DNA from: JANNBN01 sp031430595 | GTDB lineage: Bacteria > Actinomycetota > Acidimicrobiia > Acidimicrobiales > JANYDT01 | Direction: 5' to 3' | DNA length: 64,000 nucleotides | Assembly: GCA_031430595.1 (NCBI GenBank) | Contig: JANPBU010000030.1 | Location: 157,910 to 221,909 of the forward strand | In this document: positions 24,588 to 32,982 of the stretch, piece after piece | Position numbering within the stretch: position 1 is the first letter of the stretch | Layout: each line of letters opens with the position of its first letter | Notes under the pieces: model-generated | The model's input: the letters and a program-made list of their open reading frames with translations, nothing else | The model's database searches: none | Told to the model about the DNA's origin: nothing | Program-made: the position numbers and the translations under genes

Positions 24588-27371
24588 ATGATGATTGCGG
24601 GCCGGGCGGAGGAGCAGCTACACCTGGCGCAGTTGCTCGTCACGCCGGGCTGGCAGGTGCTGCTCGGTTCGCCCGGAAGTGGCAAAACCACGCTGCTGAA
24701 ATGGCTGACGCTCGAAGCAGCCGCTGTGGGGGTTGCAACGTTGATTGTGCGACCGGTTGAGATCGAAGCATCTATTGCGATGAGCGCCTTGTCTGACATG
24801 GTGAGTCAAACCGATCCTGCGCTGAGGGGATGCCTTTCGCCCGCACATCAAGAGGCGTTGAACGACTTAATCGTGGGAAACCCTTTTGACGATCCGGGGC
24901 TCATTCGGGCTGCGTCTACAGCACTGCTCACTGAAATGTCAGAGCAGGGGCCCATGTTGCTGGTTCTCGACGACGCTCATTGGATTGACCAGCAGTCGGC
25001 CGAGACACTCACGTTTGCTTTCCGGCGATCGTTACGGGCGCAATCCTTAGTTGCAGCGTTTCGAACAAACGAACGATCGCTATTGCTTGACGCTTTGGTT
25101 GCCGGTCAGTCAGTGCCGTTGTCGTTAGGCCGCCTTCCCGATGCGGCTGTCGCTTCGATTATTGGGTCCGAAAGTTCACTGACACCGGCGTTGCAAATTG
25201 GGTTAGCGAAATACGCCGACGGAAATGCACTTCGAGCTAGGGAGATTGGTCGAGCTGCGAGTAGGGGAGCCGAAGCCCTCTTCATGACAAATAATGTAAG
25301 CGTGCAGGGTAATCCATTGCTATCGGCTGCTCAGCTACTTTCACCCGAGCACCTCGAAGTGATGTATGTTGCCGCTCAGCTTCGCGATCCGAGCGTTGAC
25401 GTGTTGCACCAATTGTTCACTGTGGATCAAGTCGGATCTGCGTTGGCGGGGTCGGCTGACGCAGGCCACAGCATCACAGTCGATCGGCAGGTGGTGTTCG
25501 AGCATCCGTTGTTTGGCGAAGCAGTCGCTTCAATACTCACCAATGAACAACGCCGTGCATTGCATAGTCGGGCTGCGCTTGTGGTTGACGATCTCGTTGA
25601 GAGGGGGCGCCACCTCAGTTTGTCATCGGCGTCTTTGGATCAGGCAACCCGTATTGAGGTGTTTGTGGCTTCCACACATGCTGCGGCCAGCGGCTCGATC
25701 ACACTCGCTTTGCAACTAGCGTTTCGAGCCGTAGATGGTTTGGCGCTTCCTGACCTCAGCCTTGCGAACAGTGACACTTTCATGCACGTAAGCAGTCAAC
25801 GCTGGATCGCCAATCTTGAGTTTCGCTTGGATGACCCCGCAGCGGCGCAGCGGCGTTTGAGCGCATTGGCGTTGCGCTTGCCGGATGGTGAGCATCAGGT
25901 TCGGGTGGCGCTTGATCTGGCCGCATTAATGTCGTGGAGCCAAACTCTGTCGGTTGGTATCGATACTTATAAAATGGTCTTGGCGCAATCCGATGTCGGT
26001 GATGCGGGTGTTGCTGAAGCAGGAATGCAACTAGCGATGTTGCAGATCAACGCCGGTACCGTCGATGAGGCGGTTAACGCTGCGAAAATAGGAGTGGAGG
26101 CTGGGTACCGGGCCGGTGGGCAAATTGAGGCCGAGTCGATGGCAATCGATGTGATGGCACGTTTTTTGAACGGAACCGGATTTGACGTTCAAACGTTGCA
26201 ATCGGCATCGGAACGTGAAGACCTCCAACACTGGTTATCGGTTCAGTGTCCGCCTTTTAGCCTTGGCCCGTTTCTGTACGCCTGGTGCGAAGATAAGCGT
26301 GCGTTGCATCAGTTTGAGGTTCGTCGGCGGATCTTTCGAGCCCGTGGGAGTAGTACTGCGCTACTGATGGGAATCCCGTTCGAGGTGAATCTGCTGTGTT
26401 CGCGAGGTCGCATTAGTGAAGCGCGTGAACTGGTTCAATTGGGTATTTCCGTGGCCGAGTTCGATAACGAATTGAGCCGATCGCTTAGCCGTCTTGGTGA
26501 AGCGCGCTTGGCGGCACATGTTGGTGAGCTAGATCTCGCAGAATTAGCTGTGAGCGAGGCAGAGACGTCATTCGCCCGGCTCGAATTTCGATTGGGCGCG
26601 ATCGAAGCGGCAAACGTTCGGATGTCGATACTGGCTGCCCGTCAAGACCGGGTGGTGCTGCTTGAAACTGGTCTGAGGTGGATGAATTCCTTTCGGGAGT
26701 GGGGGCTAAACGAGCCAGCCGTCATTCCGGGTTTACTCGATCTCATTGAAGCGTCGAGTGTGGCGGGTGCAAAGCGTCGAGATTGCGGATCACTCGTTGC
26801 CGACAAAATTTCCGAACGACTTCGCGGTTGGGGTGAAGGTATTCAAGGTATTGCTCGCACTGATGCAGCGGTTGCCAAACGTTGGGCTGCGGCGCATTTC
26901 AGTGCTGCTCGGCGCACTGATGTGAAACAAACCCGGTCGCTTTTTACGCAGGTTATTCACGAGTTTGCTGCAGAGGGTCGGGTGTTTTGGGTAGCCCGTG
27001 CTGAGTTGGCGTTTGGCCGATTTGAACGCCGTGAAGGGGCCAGGCGAAGCGCATCTGAGTTGTTTCAGTCTTCGTTCGATGGTTTCGAAGCGTGTGAAGC
27101 TTGGCGGTGGTGCGAGACCGCACGTGGCGAAGATAGGGGCTTCGGTCGACGTCAAAGCAGTGATTTGCTTACAACAATCGAGTTGGAGGTTGCTCAACTG
27201 GCATCGCTTGGCCAATCCAATAAGGAAATCTCGGCGGTGTTGTTCATTTCGGCCAAAACGGTTGAGTCTCACCTCAGTAGCGTGTACCGAAAACTAGGTA
27301 TAAACCGACGTACACACCTTCACGTAGCGTTAATTGCCCAGCAGAACAGTGGCGAATCACAGCAATTGTGA
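24588..27371 (+). CDS. Large LuxR-family (LAL-type) ATPase regulator
   Basis: 927 residues. An N-terminal AAA-type ATPase domain carries Walker A LLGSPGSGKTTLL (about residues 25-35) and Walker B MLLVLDDAHW (about 122-131). A long middle region has helical, TPR-like character (many LAxL/ALA patterns, residues 350-830). The C-terminal LuxR HTH reads LTTIELEVAQLASLGQSNKEISAVLFISAKTVESHLSSVYRKLGI. LAL regulators are large signal-dependent activators. Start is ATG 24588 (a second ATG follows at once). It is 60 bp upstream of a secreted-protein gene on the same strand, a possible target. No SD is evident. Confidence 0.9.
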   Translation: MMIAGRAEEQLHLAQLLVTPGWQVLLGSPGSGKTTLLKWLTLEAAAVGVATLIVRPVEIEASIAMSALSDMVSQTDPALRGCLSPAHQEALNDLIVGNPFDDPGLIRAASTALLTEMSEQGPMLLVLDDAHWIDQQSAETLTFAFRRSLRAQSLVAAFRTNERSLLLDALVAGQSVPLSLGRLPDAAVASIIGSESSLTPALQIGLAKYADGNALRAREIGRAASRGAEALFMTNNVSVQGNPLLSAAQLLSPEHLEVMYVAAQLRDPSVDVLHQLFTVDQVGSALAGSADAGHSITVDRQVVFEHPLFGEAVASILTNEQRRALHSRAALVVDDLVERGRHLSLSSASLDQATRIEVFVASTHAAASGSITLALQLAFRAVDGLALPDLSLANSDTFMHVSSQRWIANLEFRLDDPAAAQRRLSALALRLPDGEHQVRVALDLAALMSWSQTLSVGIDTYKMVLAQSDVGDAGVAEAGMQLAMLQINAGTVDEAVNAAKIGVEAGYRAGGQIEAESMAIDVMARFLNGTGFDVQTLQSASEREDLQHWLSVQCPPFSLGPFLYAWCEDKRALHQFEVRRRIFRARGSSTALLMGIPFEVNLLCSRGRISEARELVQLGISVAEFDNELSRSLSRLGEARLAAHVGELDLAELAVSEAETSFARLEFRLGAIEAANVRMSILAARQDRVVLLETGLRWMNSFREWGLNEPAVIPGLLDLIEASSVAGAKRRDCGSLVADKISERLRGWGEGIQGIARTDAAVAKRWAAAHFSAARRTDVKQTRSLFTQVIHEFAAEGRVFWVARAELAFGRFERREGARRSASELFQSSFDGFEACEAWRWCETARGEDRGFGRRQSSDLLTTIELEVAQLASLGQSNKEISAVLFISAKTVESHLSSVYRKLGINRRTHLHVALIAQQNSGESQQL

Positions 27372-27431
27372 AATGAAAACGTAGGGATTCGCCGGATGCG
27401 CTCCGTCGGTAGTGGTCGCACAGTGAACGTT

Positions 27432-28643
27432 ATGAAGACATACTTGTTCCATACCGGGCGATCTTTGAATTTGCGTCGGTCTCGGTCCCGGGTTGGTTTC
27501 GGCGGACTGGCCGTGCTGGTACTCAGTGCTGTTGCGTCGACCGGTGTCAGTACGCCCGCACAGGCTGCCTCGGTGGCTGCGGGTGACTTTGTGTTGACGG
27601 CAAGCCCACGGTCTATTGCGCTCGGTGCCGGTAAAGCGAAAACCTTGCGTATTTCCGTCAAGCGAGGCAAGGGCTTTACAGCGCCGCTAACGTTTCAAGT
27701 GCAGAACTCGCTCGCCGGGGTGGTGGCATCGACGGGCAAAGCTTCGTCGAGTGGAACAAAGCTAACCCTACGCGCAGATACGACCGTGCCTGCGCAGAGC
27801 GGCCAGGTGGTCGTGACGGCGACCGGTGGCGGGAAAGCTAAAAGTGTAAGTATCTCGGTTTCTACTGCCGGTGGCGGCGTGGCTACGGCTGGCGCCACCG
27901 CACCTATCCCTGCTCCGGCGCCGACCGCAGCACCGGTTGTCACTGCTGCCCCGGTTGTCACTGCTGCCCCGGTTGTCACACCTGCGCCAACCCCGGCACC
28001 GACCGCTGCCCCGGTTACGACCGTTGCACCCACCACGAAACCTGCCCCGACGCAATTCACCTTGACGATGGACAAGCCGAGGTACATCGGCTCACCGGGG
28101 GGTGGGGTCACGGTAACCGTCAACATTGTTCCGGAGGCTGGCCGCACAGTTGACCCGATGAATATCTTGTTGCAGCTAGGTCAGATACCGGGCGGTGCAA
28201 CGTTCACGCCAGCCAACGGCGGCTTCAGTAACACGTCGACAGAGTTCAAAGTTACCCTTCCCAAAGGGCTCCCGGTCGGGTCGTATGTCATTGGGGCTCG
28301 AGCCGTAAAAAATGGGGTCGATGCCCGGGTGACGTCGATTCTGGAAGTGGTCAACCTTGAAGTGACGTTGCCAAATCTTGCGTTGTCAGTCCCCCAAGGA
28401 CAGACAGTTGAGTTTTCGGTCATTCCGAAGACCATCGTCGATGGCAAACTGCCGGTGCTGTTCATTGCCCCAACTGCTTGGATACCCAATGCAAACGTTA
28501 ACGTCACCCAGTTCACGAACGGATTCGCAAAAGGAACCGTCGTCACAACCGGAGCAACCCCGAAGGGCGCGTACACCGTGTTGTTGATAGTGGCACTCGG
28601 TGAAGCAAGTGCAACGGTAACTTTCACGGTAACTGTCACCTGA
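27432..28643 (+). CDS. Secreted protein with beta domains and an Ala/Pro/Thr linker
   Basis: 403 residues. Signal peptide: basic LRRSRSRVGFGG, core LAVLVLSAVASTG, then VSTPAQAA. The mature protein has an Ig-like beta domain (about residues 45-150, FVLTASPRSIALGAGKAKTLRISV), a repetitive A/P/T/V linker (about 160-215) and two further beta-rich parts (TLTMDKPRYIGSPGGGVTVTVNI... and LALSVPQGQTVEFSV...). There is no catalytic motif; it is probably a surface-structural or binding protein. ATG 27432 is chosen; the frame runs upstream to 27396 without signal-peptide character. It follows the LAL regulator by 60 bp and ends 17 bp before the convergent YdeI-like gene. Confidence 0.8.
   Translation: MKTYLFHTGRSLNLRRSRSRVGFGGLAVLVLSAVASTGVSTPAQAASVAAGDFVLTASPRSIALGAGKAKTLRISVKRGKGFTAPLTFQVQNSLAGVVASTGKASSSGTKLTLRADTTVPAQSGQVVVTATGGGKAKSVSISVSTAGGGVATAGATAPIPAPAPTAAPVVTAAPVVTAAPVVTPAPTPAPTAAPVTTVAPTTKPAPTQFTLTMDKPRYIGSPGGGVTVTVNIVPEAGRTVDPMNILLQLGQIPGGATFTPANGGFSNTSTEFKVTLPKGLPVGSYVIGARAVKNGVDARVTSILEVVNLEVTLPNLALSVPQGQTVEFSVIPKTIVDGKLPVLFIAPTAWIPNANVNVTQFTNGFAKGTVVTTGATPKGAYTVLLIVALGEASATVTFTVTVT
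27933..27979 (+). repeat. In-frame 18-bp tandem repeat in the secreted protein linker
   Basis: CCGGTTGTCACTGCTGCC occurs exactly at 27933-27950 and 27951-27968, and its first 11 bases again at 27969-27979. It encodes PVVTAA units in the linker. The copies are identical, so the array is young and probably varies in copy number. Confidence 0.9.
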
Positions 28644-28660
28644 TCAGCCCGGTTCGGTGG

Positions 28661-29200
28661 TTATTCCATCCCGCCGAACATCTTGTTTTCCCTTGTCTTG
28701 CTAACAAAATTAGCGAGCCGTTTTTCGAAAACATCGGGTTGTTTTCGTGTCTCTTCGATGTAACTGATTCGTATGCGTTTATACAAATCAGGGAATGCTT
28801 GAAAGTTTGCCCACGTGATTGGGTTCGCTTGCAATGCTGAAAGTAGGTCTGGTGCAATGGCGAAGGACTCGACGGAAAGGTCAGGCAGCACTGCACGGCC
28901 AGCATCAGTCATTAGGCCGTCAGCGATGAGTCGACGGGCGCGTTCTTTGTTTAACTCAGTCCAATTTCCTTTGGGGCGACGAGGCGTGAAACGTTGGGCA
29001 GTCCTTGTTTCGTCTTTCCGTTTCGCAATCCCATCAATCCACCCAAAACAGAGCGCCTCGTACACCGACTCGATGTACGTCATTGTTGTTTGGCTTTTGA
29101 TGGTGACGAGCCAAATTTCTGACTTCAGATTGTGATGATTGCTCAACCATGCCCGCCACTGGGCTCTATCGCTGGCCTCCAACGTTTCCGTAATTTCCAC
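28661..29200 (-). CDS. YdeI/OmpD-associated family protein
   Basis: 179 residues. The sequence matches the YdeI family: N-terminal RAQWRAWLSNHHNLKSEIWLVTIKSQ, the YxESVYEALCFGWIDGI core, KRKDETRTAQRFTPRRPKGNWTELNKERARRLIADGLM, and a C-terminal DUF1905/helical part ending RKQPDVFEKRLANFVSKTRENKMFG. The family's function is not settled (some members are linked to stress or peptide resistance in Gram-negatives). It is a single gene, convergent with the secreted-protein gene and 43 bp from the GlxA-like gene, on the same strand as the cassette that follows. Confidence 0.85.
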   Translation of the reverse strand: MEITETLEASDRAQWRAWLSNHHNLKSEIWLVTIKSQTTMTYIESVYEALCFGWIDGIAKRKDETRTAQRFTPRRPKGNWTELNKERARRLIADGLMTDAGRAVLPDLSVESFAIAPDLLSALQANPITWANFQAFPDLYKRIRISYIEETRKQPDVFEKRLANFVSKTRENKMFGGME

Positions 29201-29243
29201 AGCCGCACCCTATTGGACTTCTGTTCATGCGTGGTGATTGCAG

Positions 29244-30233
29244 TTATTGGCTTGGCGCACAACCGAATGTTTGGTGCCACGCTCGGCGAAACTGCTGGTC
29301 GGAACTGAAGCCTCCGCCCGTCGCGGCTTCCGTCACCGTCGCCCCGCTTTTGAGCATGATGCGGGCCCGTTCTACCCGGACGGACTGAACAAACAATCTT
29401 GGGAGCACGCCGGTGTGTTCAACGAAAAGTCGATCGAGATGGCGGGTACTGGTTGCGGCAAGTTCCGCCAATGTTGATGCCGTCCACGCTTGTTCAGGGG
29501 CGCTCGAAACAGCATCTTGCACTCGATGAACAATCGAGCTGAGGTGATTTCGATAGCGCAGCATGGGTGACACTTCCGGGTCGTTTGGCCCACGCCGTAT
29601 GTACACATTCAGTGTTACCGCTACCTTGGCCGCTATTGCCTCACCGCACTGTTGCGCCACCAGGGCAAGACCAAGATCCAAACCGGCCGCCGCCCCGGCA
29701 CACGATGCCACCGGGCCATCGATGACGTAGACGCGGTTCTCAACCACCCGAGCTGTTGGGGCGTATGTACGCAAGGCACCGAGTACCTCATGATGAGTCG
29801 TGCATGCCAGCCCGTCGAACAAGCCTGCTTGAGCGGCAACCAATGCCCCCTCGCAGATCGTAACTATGCGTACGGTGCCCGATCCGATGTGTGCGGCCAC
29901 ATCTTGACGTAGCCATGCGAGAACGGAGTGATCGATCGGTGACAGGCCACTCAGTGAATACATTGCTGTCGGTTTACCTACTAACACCACCCAAGTCTGT
30001 TTGGTTGGATCAATGCGGGGGAGCGGTTCGAGGTCGCCAAAGGTTGACCCAATAGAGCTGACTTGTGATGTTTGTGCACTGACGAATCTCAACCGAAAAC
30101 ACTCCAGTTCGCCCGTGCTTCGAAGGTGGGAATTAGCAATACGGAATGCTTCGGCTGGCCCTGCCAGGTCAAGTAGCAGTGCGTTCGGCTCAACCACAAA
30201 CAAGACGTCGATCGTTGTGATGACTTTCGTCAT
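29244..30233 (-). CDS. AraC-type regulator with a DJ-1/PfpI-like N-domain (GlxA-like)
   Basis: 329 residues. The N-terminal about 190 form a DJ-1/PfpI amidase-like domain (DVLFVVEPNALLLDLAGPAEAFRIAN...VRIVTICEGALVAAQAGLFDGLACTTHH) in which the nucleophile position is Cys (TICEGA). The C-terminal AraC HTH has TASTLAELAATSTRHLDRLFVEHTGVLPRLFVQSVRVERARIMLKSG and FSSDQQFRRAWHQTFGCAPSQ. GlxA-type regulators respond to small metabolites. It overlaps the ABM gene by 4 bp (30230-30233) and probably controls the neighbouring isochorismatase/ABM genes. Confidence 0.9.
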   Translation of the reverse strand: MTKVITTIDVLFVVEPNALLLDLAGPAEAFRIANSHLRSTGELECFRLRFVSAQTSQVSSIGSTFGDLEPLPRIDPTKQTWVVLVGKPTAMYSLSGLSPIDHSVLAWLRQDVAAHIGSGTVRIVTICEGALVAAQAGLFDGLACTTHHEVLGALRTYAPTARVVENRVYVIDGPVASCAGAAAGLDLGLALVAQQCGEAIAAKVAVTLNVYIRRGPNDPEVSPMLRYRNHLSSIVHRVQDAVSSAPEQAWTASTLAELAATSTRHLDRLFVEHTGVLPRLFVQSVRVERARIMLKSGATVTEAATGGGFSSDQQFRRAWHQTFGCAPSQ

Positions 30234-30583
30234 GCGAGCGGAGACGAATCCATGTCATACGAACGTTCGACCGTTGCTATGCGCGTTTGGTATGCCGTGT
30301 ACCACCGCCTGCGGCCCAGCTGTTGAGCGCCAAGGTGGGTGGTGATCTGTTTCCATGCTCGGGCGTGTTCGGGTGTTGACCAATACGAAACGGTTATACC
30401 CACTCGATCGGTACCGCGAACTGACTCAACCCCAAGAAAGCCCGGCTGGGAATGGGCTAATGCGTTCATCTCAGTCGCCATGGCTGCGTATCCTTCATCG
30501 TCGACTTCGGTGCGTTGACTCGTGAAGATGACCGCTGTGTACGGAGGCGCTGGAGTAGATGCTTGCCAATCGTTCTGAGACAT
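30230..30583 (-). CDS. Antibiotic biosynthesis monooxygenase-fold (ABM) protein
   Basis: 117 residues of the small dimeric alpha/beta ABM/DUF4188-type fold: YTAVIFTSQRTEVDDEGYAAMATEMNALAHSQPGFLGVESVRGTDRVGITVSYWSTPEHARAWKQITTHLGAQQLGRRRWYTAYQTRIATVERSYDM. GFLGVES and ISYW are diagnostic. Members include heme-degrading and quinol-oxidising enzymes, but many have unknown roles. It lies between the GlxA-like regulator (4-bp overlap) and the isochorismatase-like gene (22-bp gap), all on the minus strand. Confidence 0.85.
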   Translation of the reverse strand: MSQNDWQASTPAPPYTAVIFTSQRTEVDDEGYAAMATEMNALAHSQPGFLGVESVRGTDRVGITVSYWSTPEHARAWKQITTHLGAQQLGRRRWYTAYQTRIATVERSYDMDSSPLA

Positions 30584-30605
30584 ATCGCTGTTTTATCAGG
30601 TGTTA

Positions 30606-31160
30606 CTAACGGGTCGCTCGGTGGATCGCTTCGTCAACCGTTACAATCGTTGCAAATCGGTCGCGCAGCACCGTTTCGGTTCTCTGCTTTATGTCGGCTG
30701 AGGTGAAGACGGAACCGTCTGCGTGACGCATTTCGAAAGTCAGCGTCGCTTCGGTCACGTAGTCAACGTCGAAATTTTCATCGGAAGCGTGTCGGGTAGT
30801 TGTCTCGCAACATTGCTCGGTTCGTATACCGCTCGTGATGATGCTGGTCACGCCGTTTGTTCGAAGCCAATGAGTGAGATCAGTGCCTACAAGAGCACTG
30901 TGGCGCTGCTTGTGGATTTCGTGCGCTGGCGTGAAGGTTGCTAGCCCATCGAGCGGGCGAACCCAACCCGAAGCCCTGTCGAACGCGTTTCCTGTGTCTG
31001 GTTCTTCGTGAAAGACACGCACAATCGGGATGTCGGCGTCAACGCATCGTTCGATCAATCGATTCTGTGCTTCTAGATACTGAGGAACATCGGCCAACTT
31101 CCAATAGTCGCGTTGTGCGAATGACTGCTGGACATCAATAACAAGGAGGGCGGATTTCAT
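30606..31160 (-). CDS. Isochorismatase-family cysteine hydrolase
   Basis: 184 residues from ATG 31160 (MKSALLVIDVQQSF). The catalytic triad is visible: Asp in LLVIDVQ, Lys in HEIHKQRHSAL and Cys in SGIRTEQCCETTTRHA. These enzymes cleave isochorismate-, nicotinamide- or ureidoacetate-like amides; the substrate is unknown. An upstream in-frame ATG at 31232 would add 24 residues without family match and is rejected. It forms a cassette with the ABM and GlxA-like genes, suggesting one small-molecule degradation pathway. Confidence 0.88.
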   Translation of the reverse strand: MKSALLVIDVQQSFAQRDYWKLADVPQYLEAQNRLIERCVDADIPIVRVFHEEPDTGNAFDRASGWVRPLDGLATFTPAHEIHKQRHSALVGTDLTHWLRTNGVTSIITSGIRTEQCCETTTRHASDENFDVDYVTEATLTFEMRHADGSVFTSADIKQRTETVLRDRFATIVTVDEAIHRATR

Positions 31161-31252
31161 AGCTCTATCGTGCACCGGTTTGAAGATGGTGGCTAGGTCG
31201 TCGCCAGACAGACATCGATCGAATTCAGACAAACAGATACATCGTGGCTGCC

Positions 31253-31280
31253 CCCCGGCGCGCCGGTGCCGGCGCCCGGG
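31253..31280 (-). terminator. GC-rich hairpin after the DUF222-HNH gene
   Basis: On the minus strand a 12-bp stem with one bulged G is formed by the arms CCCGGGCGCCGG and CCGGCGCGCCGGGG, 33 nt after the stop at 31314. It contains the perfect 12-bp palindrome CCGGCGCGCCGG (31255-31266). It lies between the HNH gene and the isochorismatase start, so it probably separates the two transcripts. Confidence 0.5.
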
Positions 31281-31313
31281 TTGGGCGAGGTGGCGTGGTT
31301 GGGGTGCGTGTAC

Positions 31314-32546
31314 TTAGTTGTTGATTGGTGGTGGTTTTGCGGAGGGTGTCGGTGGTGAGTGGATGGTGGTGCCGTTGGGCCAGGTGATGTTGAGTGTGGT
31401 GGGCTGATCACCATCCCAGGTGAGTGCGAGCCGGTGTTTGTGAGTGAGGCGGTGGTGGTACCTGCAGAGTGTGACCAAATTGTCGATGCTGTGACAACCA
31501 CCGTGTTCTCGGTATGTGATGTGGTGGATTTCGGTCCACCGGTTTGGTCTTCCGCAGCCGGGGTACCTGCAGTGTTGGTCTCGTGCGATGACTGCTTTGC
31601 GGTTACGTGCGGGTATGTCACTGGTTGGGGTTCCAACATCGAATGGTTTCCCGGTCGTGTCAAGCCACACACTGGTGATGTTCGCGTCGCAGAGGACCAT
31701 GTCGCGGGTGATGTTTGACAGGTAGAAGCGTTGCGGTGTGTACGCAAGGCCGGTGGAAGCATCAATATGTACAGTGACGTTTGGTCGTTCACCGCCAACA
31801 ACAGGCCGGTCGCTAGTTTTGAGTGATTCGGCGCACAGATCGATAAGTGCGTCGTGTCGGCGTTGGGGAGCAGTCCGGGTGTCATCCGTGGCAGGTTTCG
31901 GCATCGCTGCTTCGAGCGCAGCGCGAACTATCTCTCCGGAGAGCGGGTCAAGGTTCCCGGTGAGCCGCCACATACCCGTAGAGAGCTCATGAATCGTGAG
32001 AGACCGTTTTGGTAGGTGTTGTTCGTCGCCGGCCGTGGGGTCGTTAAGGAGGTCGTCACATAACGCGACCCAGTGGTTCATGAACTGACCGAACTGTGAC
32101 ACCGACAACGTTTTCGCGGCGTCAACCAGAAAGTTCTCTTGCTCCAGAGCAGTGTCTTTTCGTTCGGTAGTCAAAGCGTTGGTGAGGAGGCGGAGGTGAC
32201 CTATTCCGACATGGCCGCTGTGAAGCACAGCAGCGAACGTTGGTAACAGTCGCAGTATTTGGTCGTGGTCGCTCCGGGTTACGGCTTCGTATTGTCGGGC
32301 GTGAGTATTCGCCGCCAACCATGACCCACAATCGGCGTAGCCGTCAGCATTGAACGGATGGTCGGCCGCGAGCGAGGCAACAGCACGGGTACACACCAGT
32401 TCGGCCAGATCAACTAACCGGCGGGCGGCAATCACGGTTCCGGTATCGATCTGGGCGGTCCCGGTGTTGTATTCAACAAGCGCCGATTCGAGCACGCCAG
32501 TCGCCGTGACAAGGAACCCGTCAAACGTTGTTGCTGTCGTTCCCAT
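31314..32546 (-). CDS. DUF222 (13E12-like) protein with C-terminal HNH nuclease
   Basis: 410 residues from ATG 32546 (MGTTATTFDG). The DUF222 part covers about residues 20-300 (RRLVDLAELVCTRAVASLAADHPFNADGYADCGSWLAANT...). The HNH nuclease domain follows: VIARDQHCRYPGCGRPNRWTEIHHITYREHGGCHSIDNLVTLCRYHHRLTHKHR, with the CxxPGC zinc pair and the His-His, Asn and His residues in place. This is the 13E12/REP13E12 group common in Actinobacteria, often mobile or multi-copy. A 15-bp SOS box lies 22-36 nt upstream, so induction by DNA damage is expected. The C-terminal tail is Thr/Pro-rich. Confidence 0.9.
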   Translation of the reverse strand: MGTTATTFDGFLVTATGVLESALVEYNTGTAQIDTGTVIAARRLVDLAELVCTRAVASLAADHPFNADGYADCGSWLAANTHARQYEAVTRSDHDQILRLLPTFAAVLHSGHVGIGHLRLLTNALTTERKDTALEQENFLVDAAKTLSVSQFGQFMNHWVALCDDLLNDPTAGDEQHLPKRSLTIHELSTGMWRLTGNLDPLSGEIVRAALEAAMPKPATDDTRTAPQRRHDALIDLCAESLKTSDRPVVGGERPNVTVHIDASTGLAYTPQRFYLSNITRDMVLCDANITSVWLDTTGKPFDVGTPTSDIPARNRKAVIARDQHCRYPGCGRPNRWTEIHHITYREHGGCHSIDNLVTLCRYHHRLTHKHRLALTWDGDQPTTLNITWPNGTTIHSPPTPSAKPPPINN

Positions 32547-32567
32547 AAACCAACAATGCACCCTTCA

Positions 32568-32583
32568 TCGAACGTATGTTCGT
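32568..32583 (-). promoter_or_regulatory. LexA SOS box upstream of the DUF222-HNH gene
   Basis: TCGAACGTATGTTCGT closely fits the actinobacterial LexA operator TCGAAC-N4-GTTCGA: both CGAAC/GTTCG arms are perfect and only the last base differs. It lies 22-37 nt upstream of the minus-strand ATG at 32546, overlapping the expected promoter. It is also 58 bp from the gatC start on the other strand. Confidence 0.75.
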
Positions 32584-32640
32584 AAATGAGGTTAGGGAAT
32601 TGTTAGGGAATGTATGGCTCGGTCCCGTAGAATCGAGGCC

Positions 32641-32982
32641 ATGTCTGATCGCCTGAGTCGTGCTTCCGTCGTCCATGTGGCGATGTTGGCTCGTTTGGCG
32701 CTAACCGACGATGAACTCGACCGTATGACAGCGGACCTCGATGGCATTCTCGACCATGCGCAAGATGTTGCATCCCTCGATACCGCCGGCGTTGCCCCAA
32801 CAGCGCATCCCATTGCGTTGGTCAATGTGTTTCGCCCCGACGTTGTTCGTCCTGGTGTTGACCGAGACGAAGTGTTGGCCTGTGCTCCGGTTGCTGAAGA
32901 CCGACGATTCCGTGTGCCAAACATTCTTGGCGGGGCCTCACCGACCTCCGGTCAGGCAACGGAACGGGGGTCTGCCTCATGA
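32641..32982 (+). CDS. gatC: Asp-tRNA(Asn)/Glu-tRNA(Gln) amidotransferase subunit GatC
   Basis: 113 residues from ATG 32641 (MSDRLSRAS). The family pattern is clear: VVHVAMLARLALTDDELDRMTADLDGILDHAQDVASLDTAGVAPTAHPIALVNVFRPDVVRPG and the C-terminal ACAPVAEDRRFRVPNILGG. GatC ties GatA and GatB together. ATG 32614 in the same frame would add nine residues. It overlaps gatA by 4 bp (ATGA). Confidence 0.95.
   Translation: MSDRLSRASVVHVAMLARLALTDDELDRMTADLDGILDHAQDVASLDTAGVAPTAHPIALVNVFRPDVVRPGVDRDEVLACAPVAEDRRFRVPNILGGASPTSGQATERGSAS

Noticed and set aside
30257..30266. CGAACGTTCG palindrome inside the ABM gene, looking like an SOS box
   Set aside because: The arms have no 4-nt spacer as needed for LexA, and it lies inside coding sequence.
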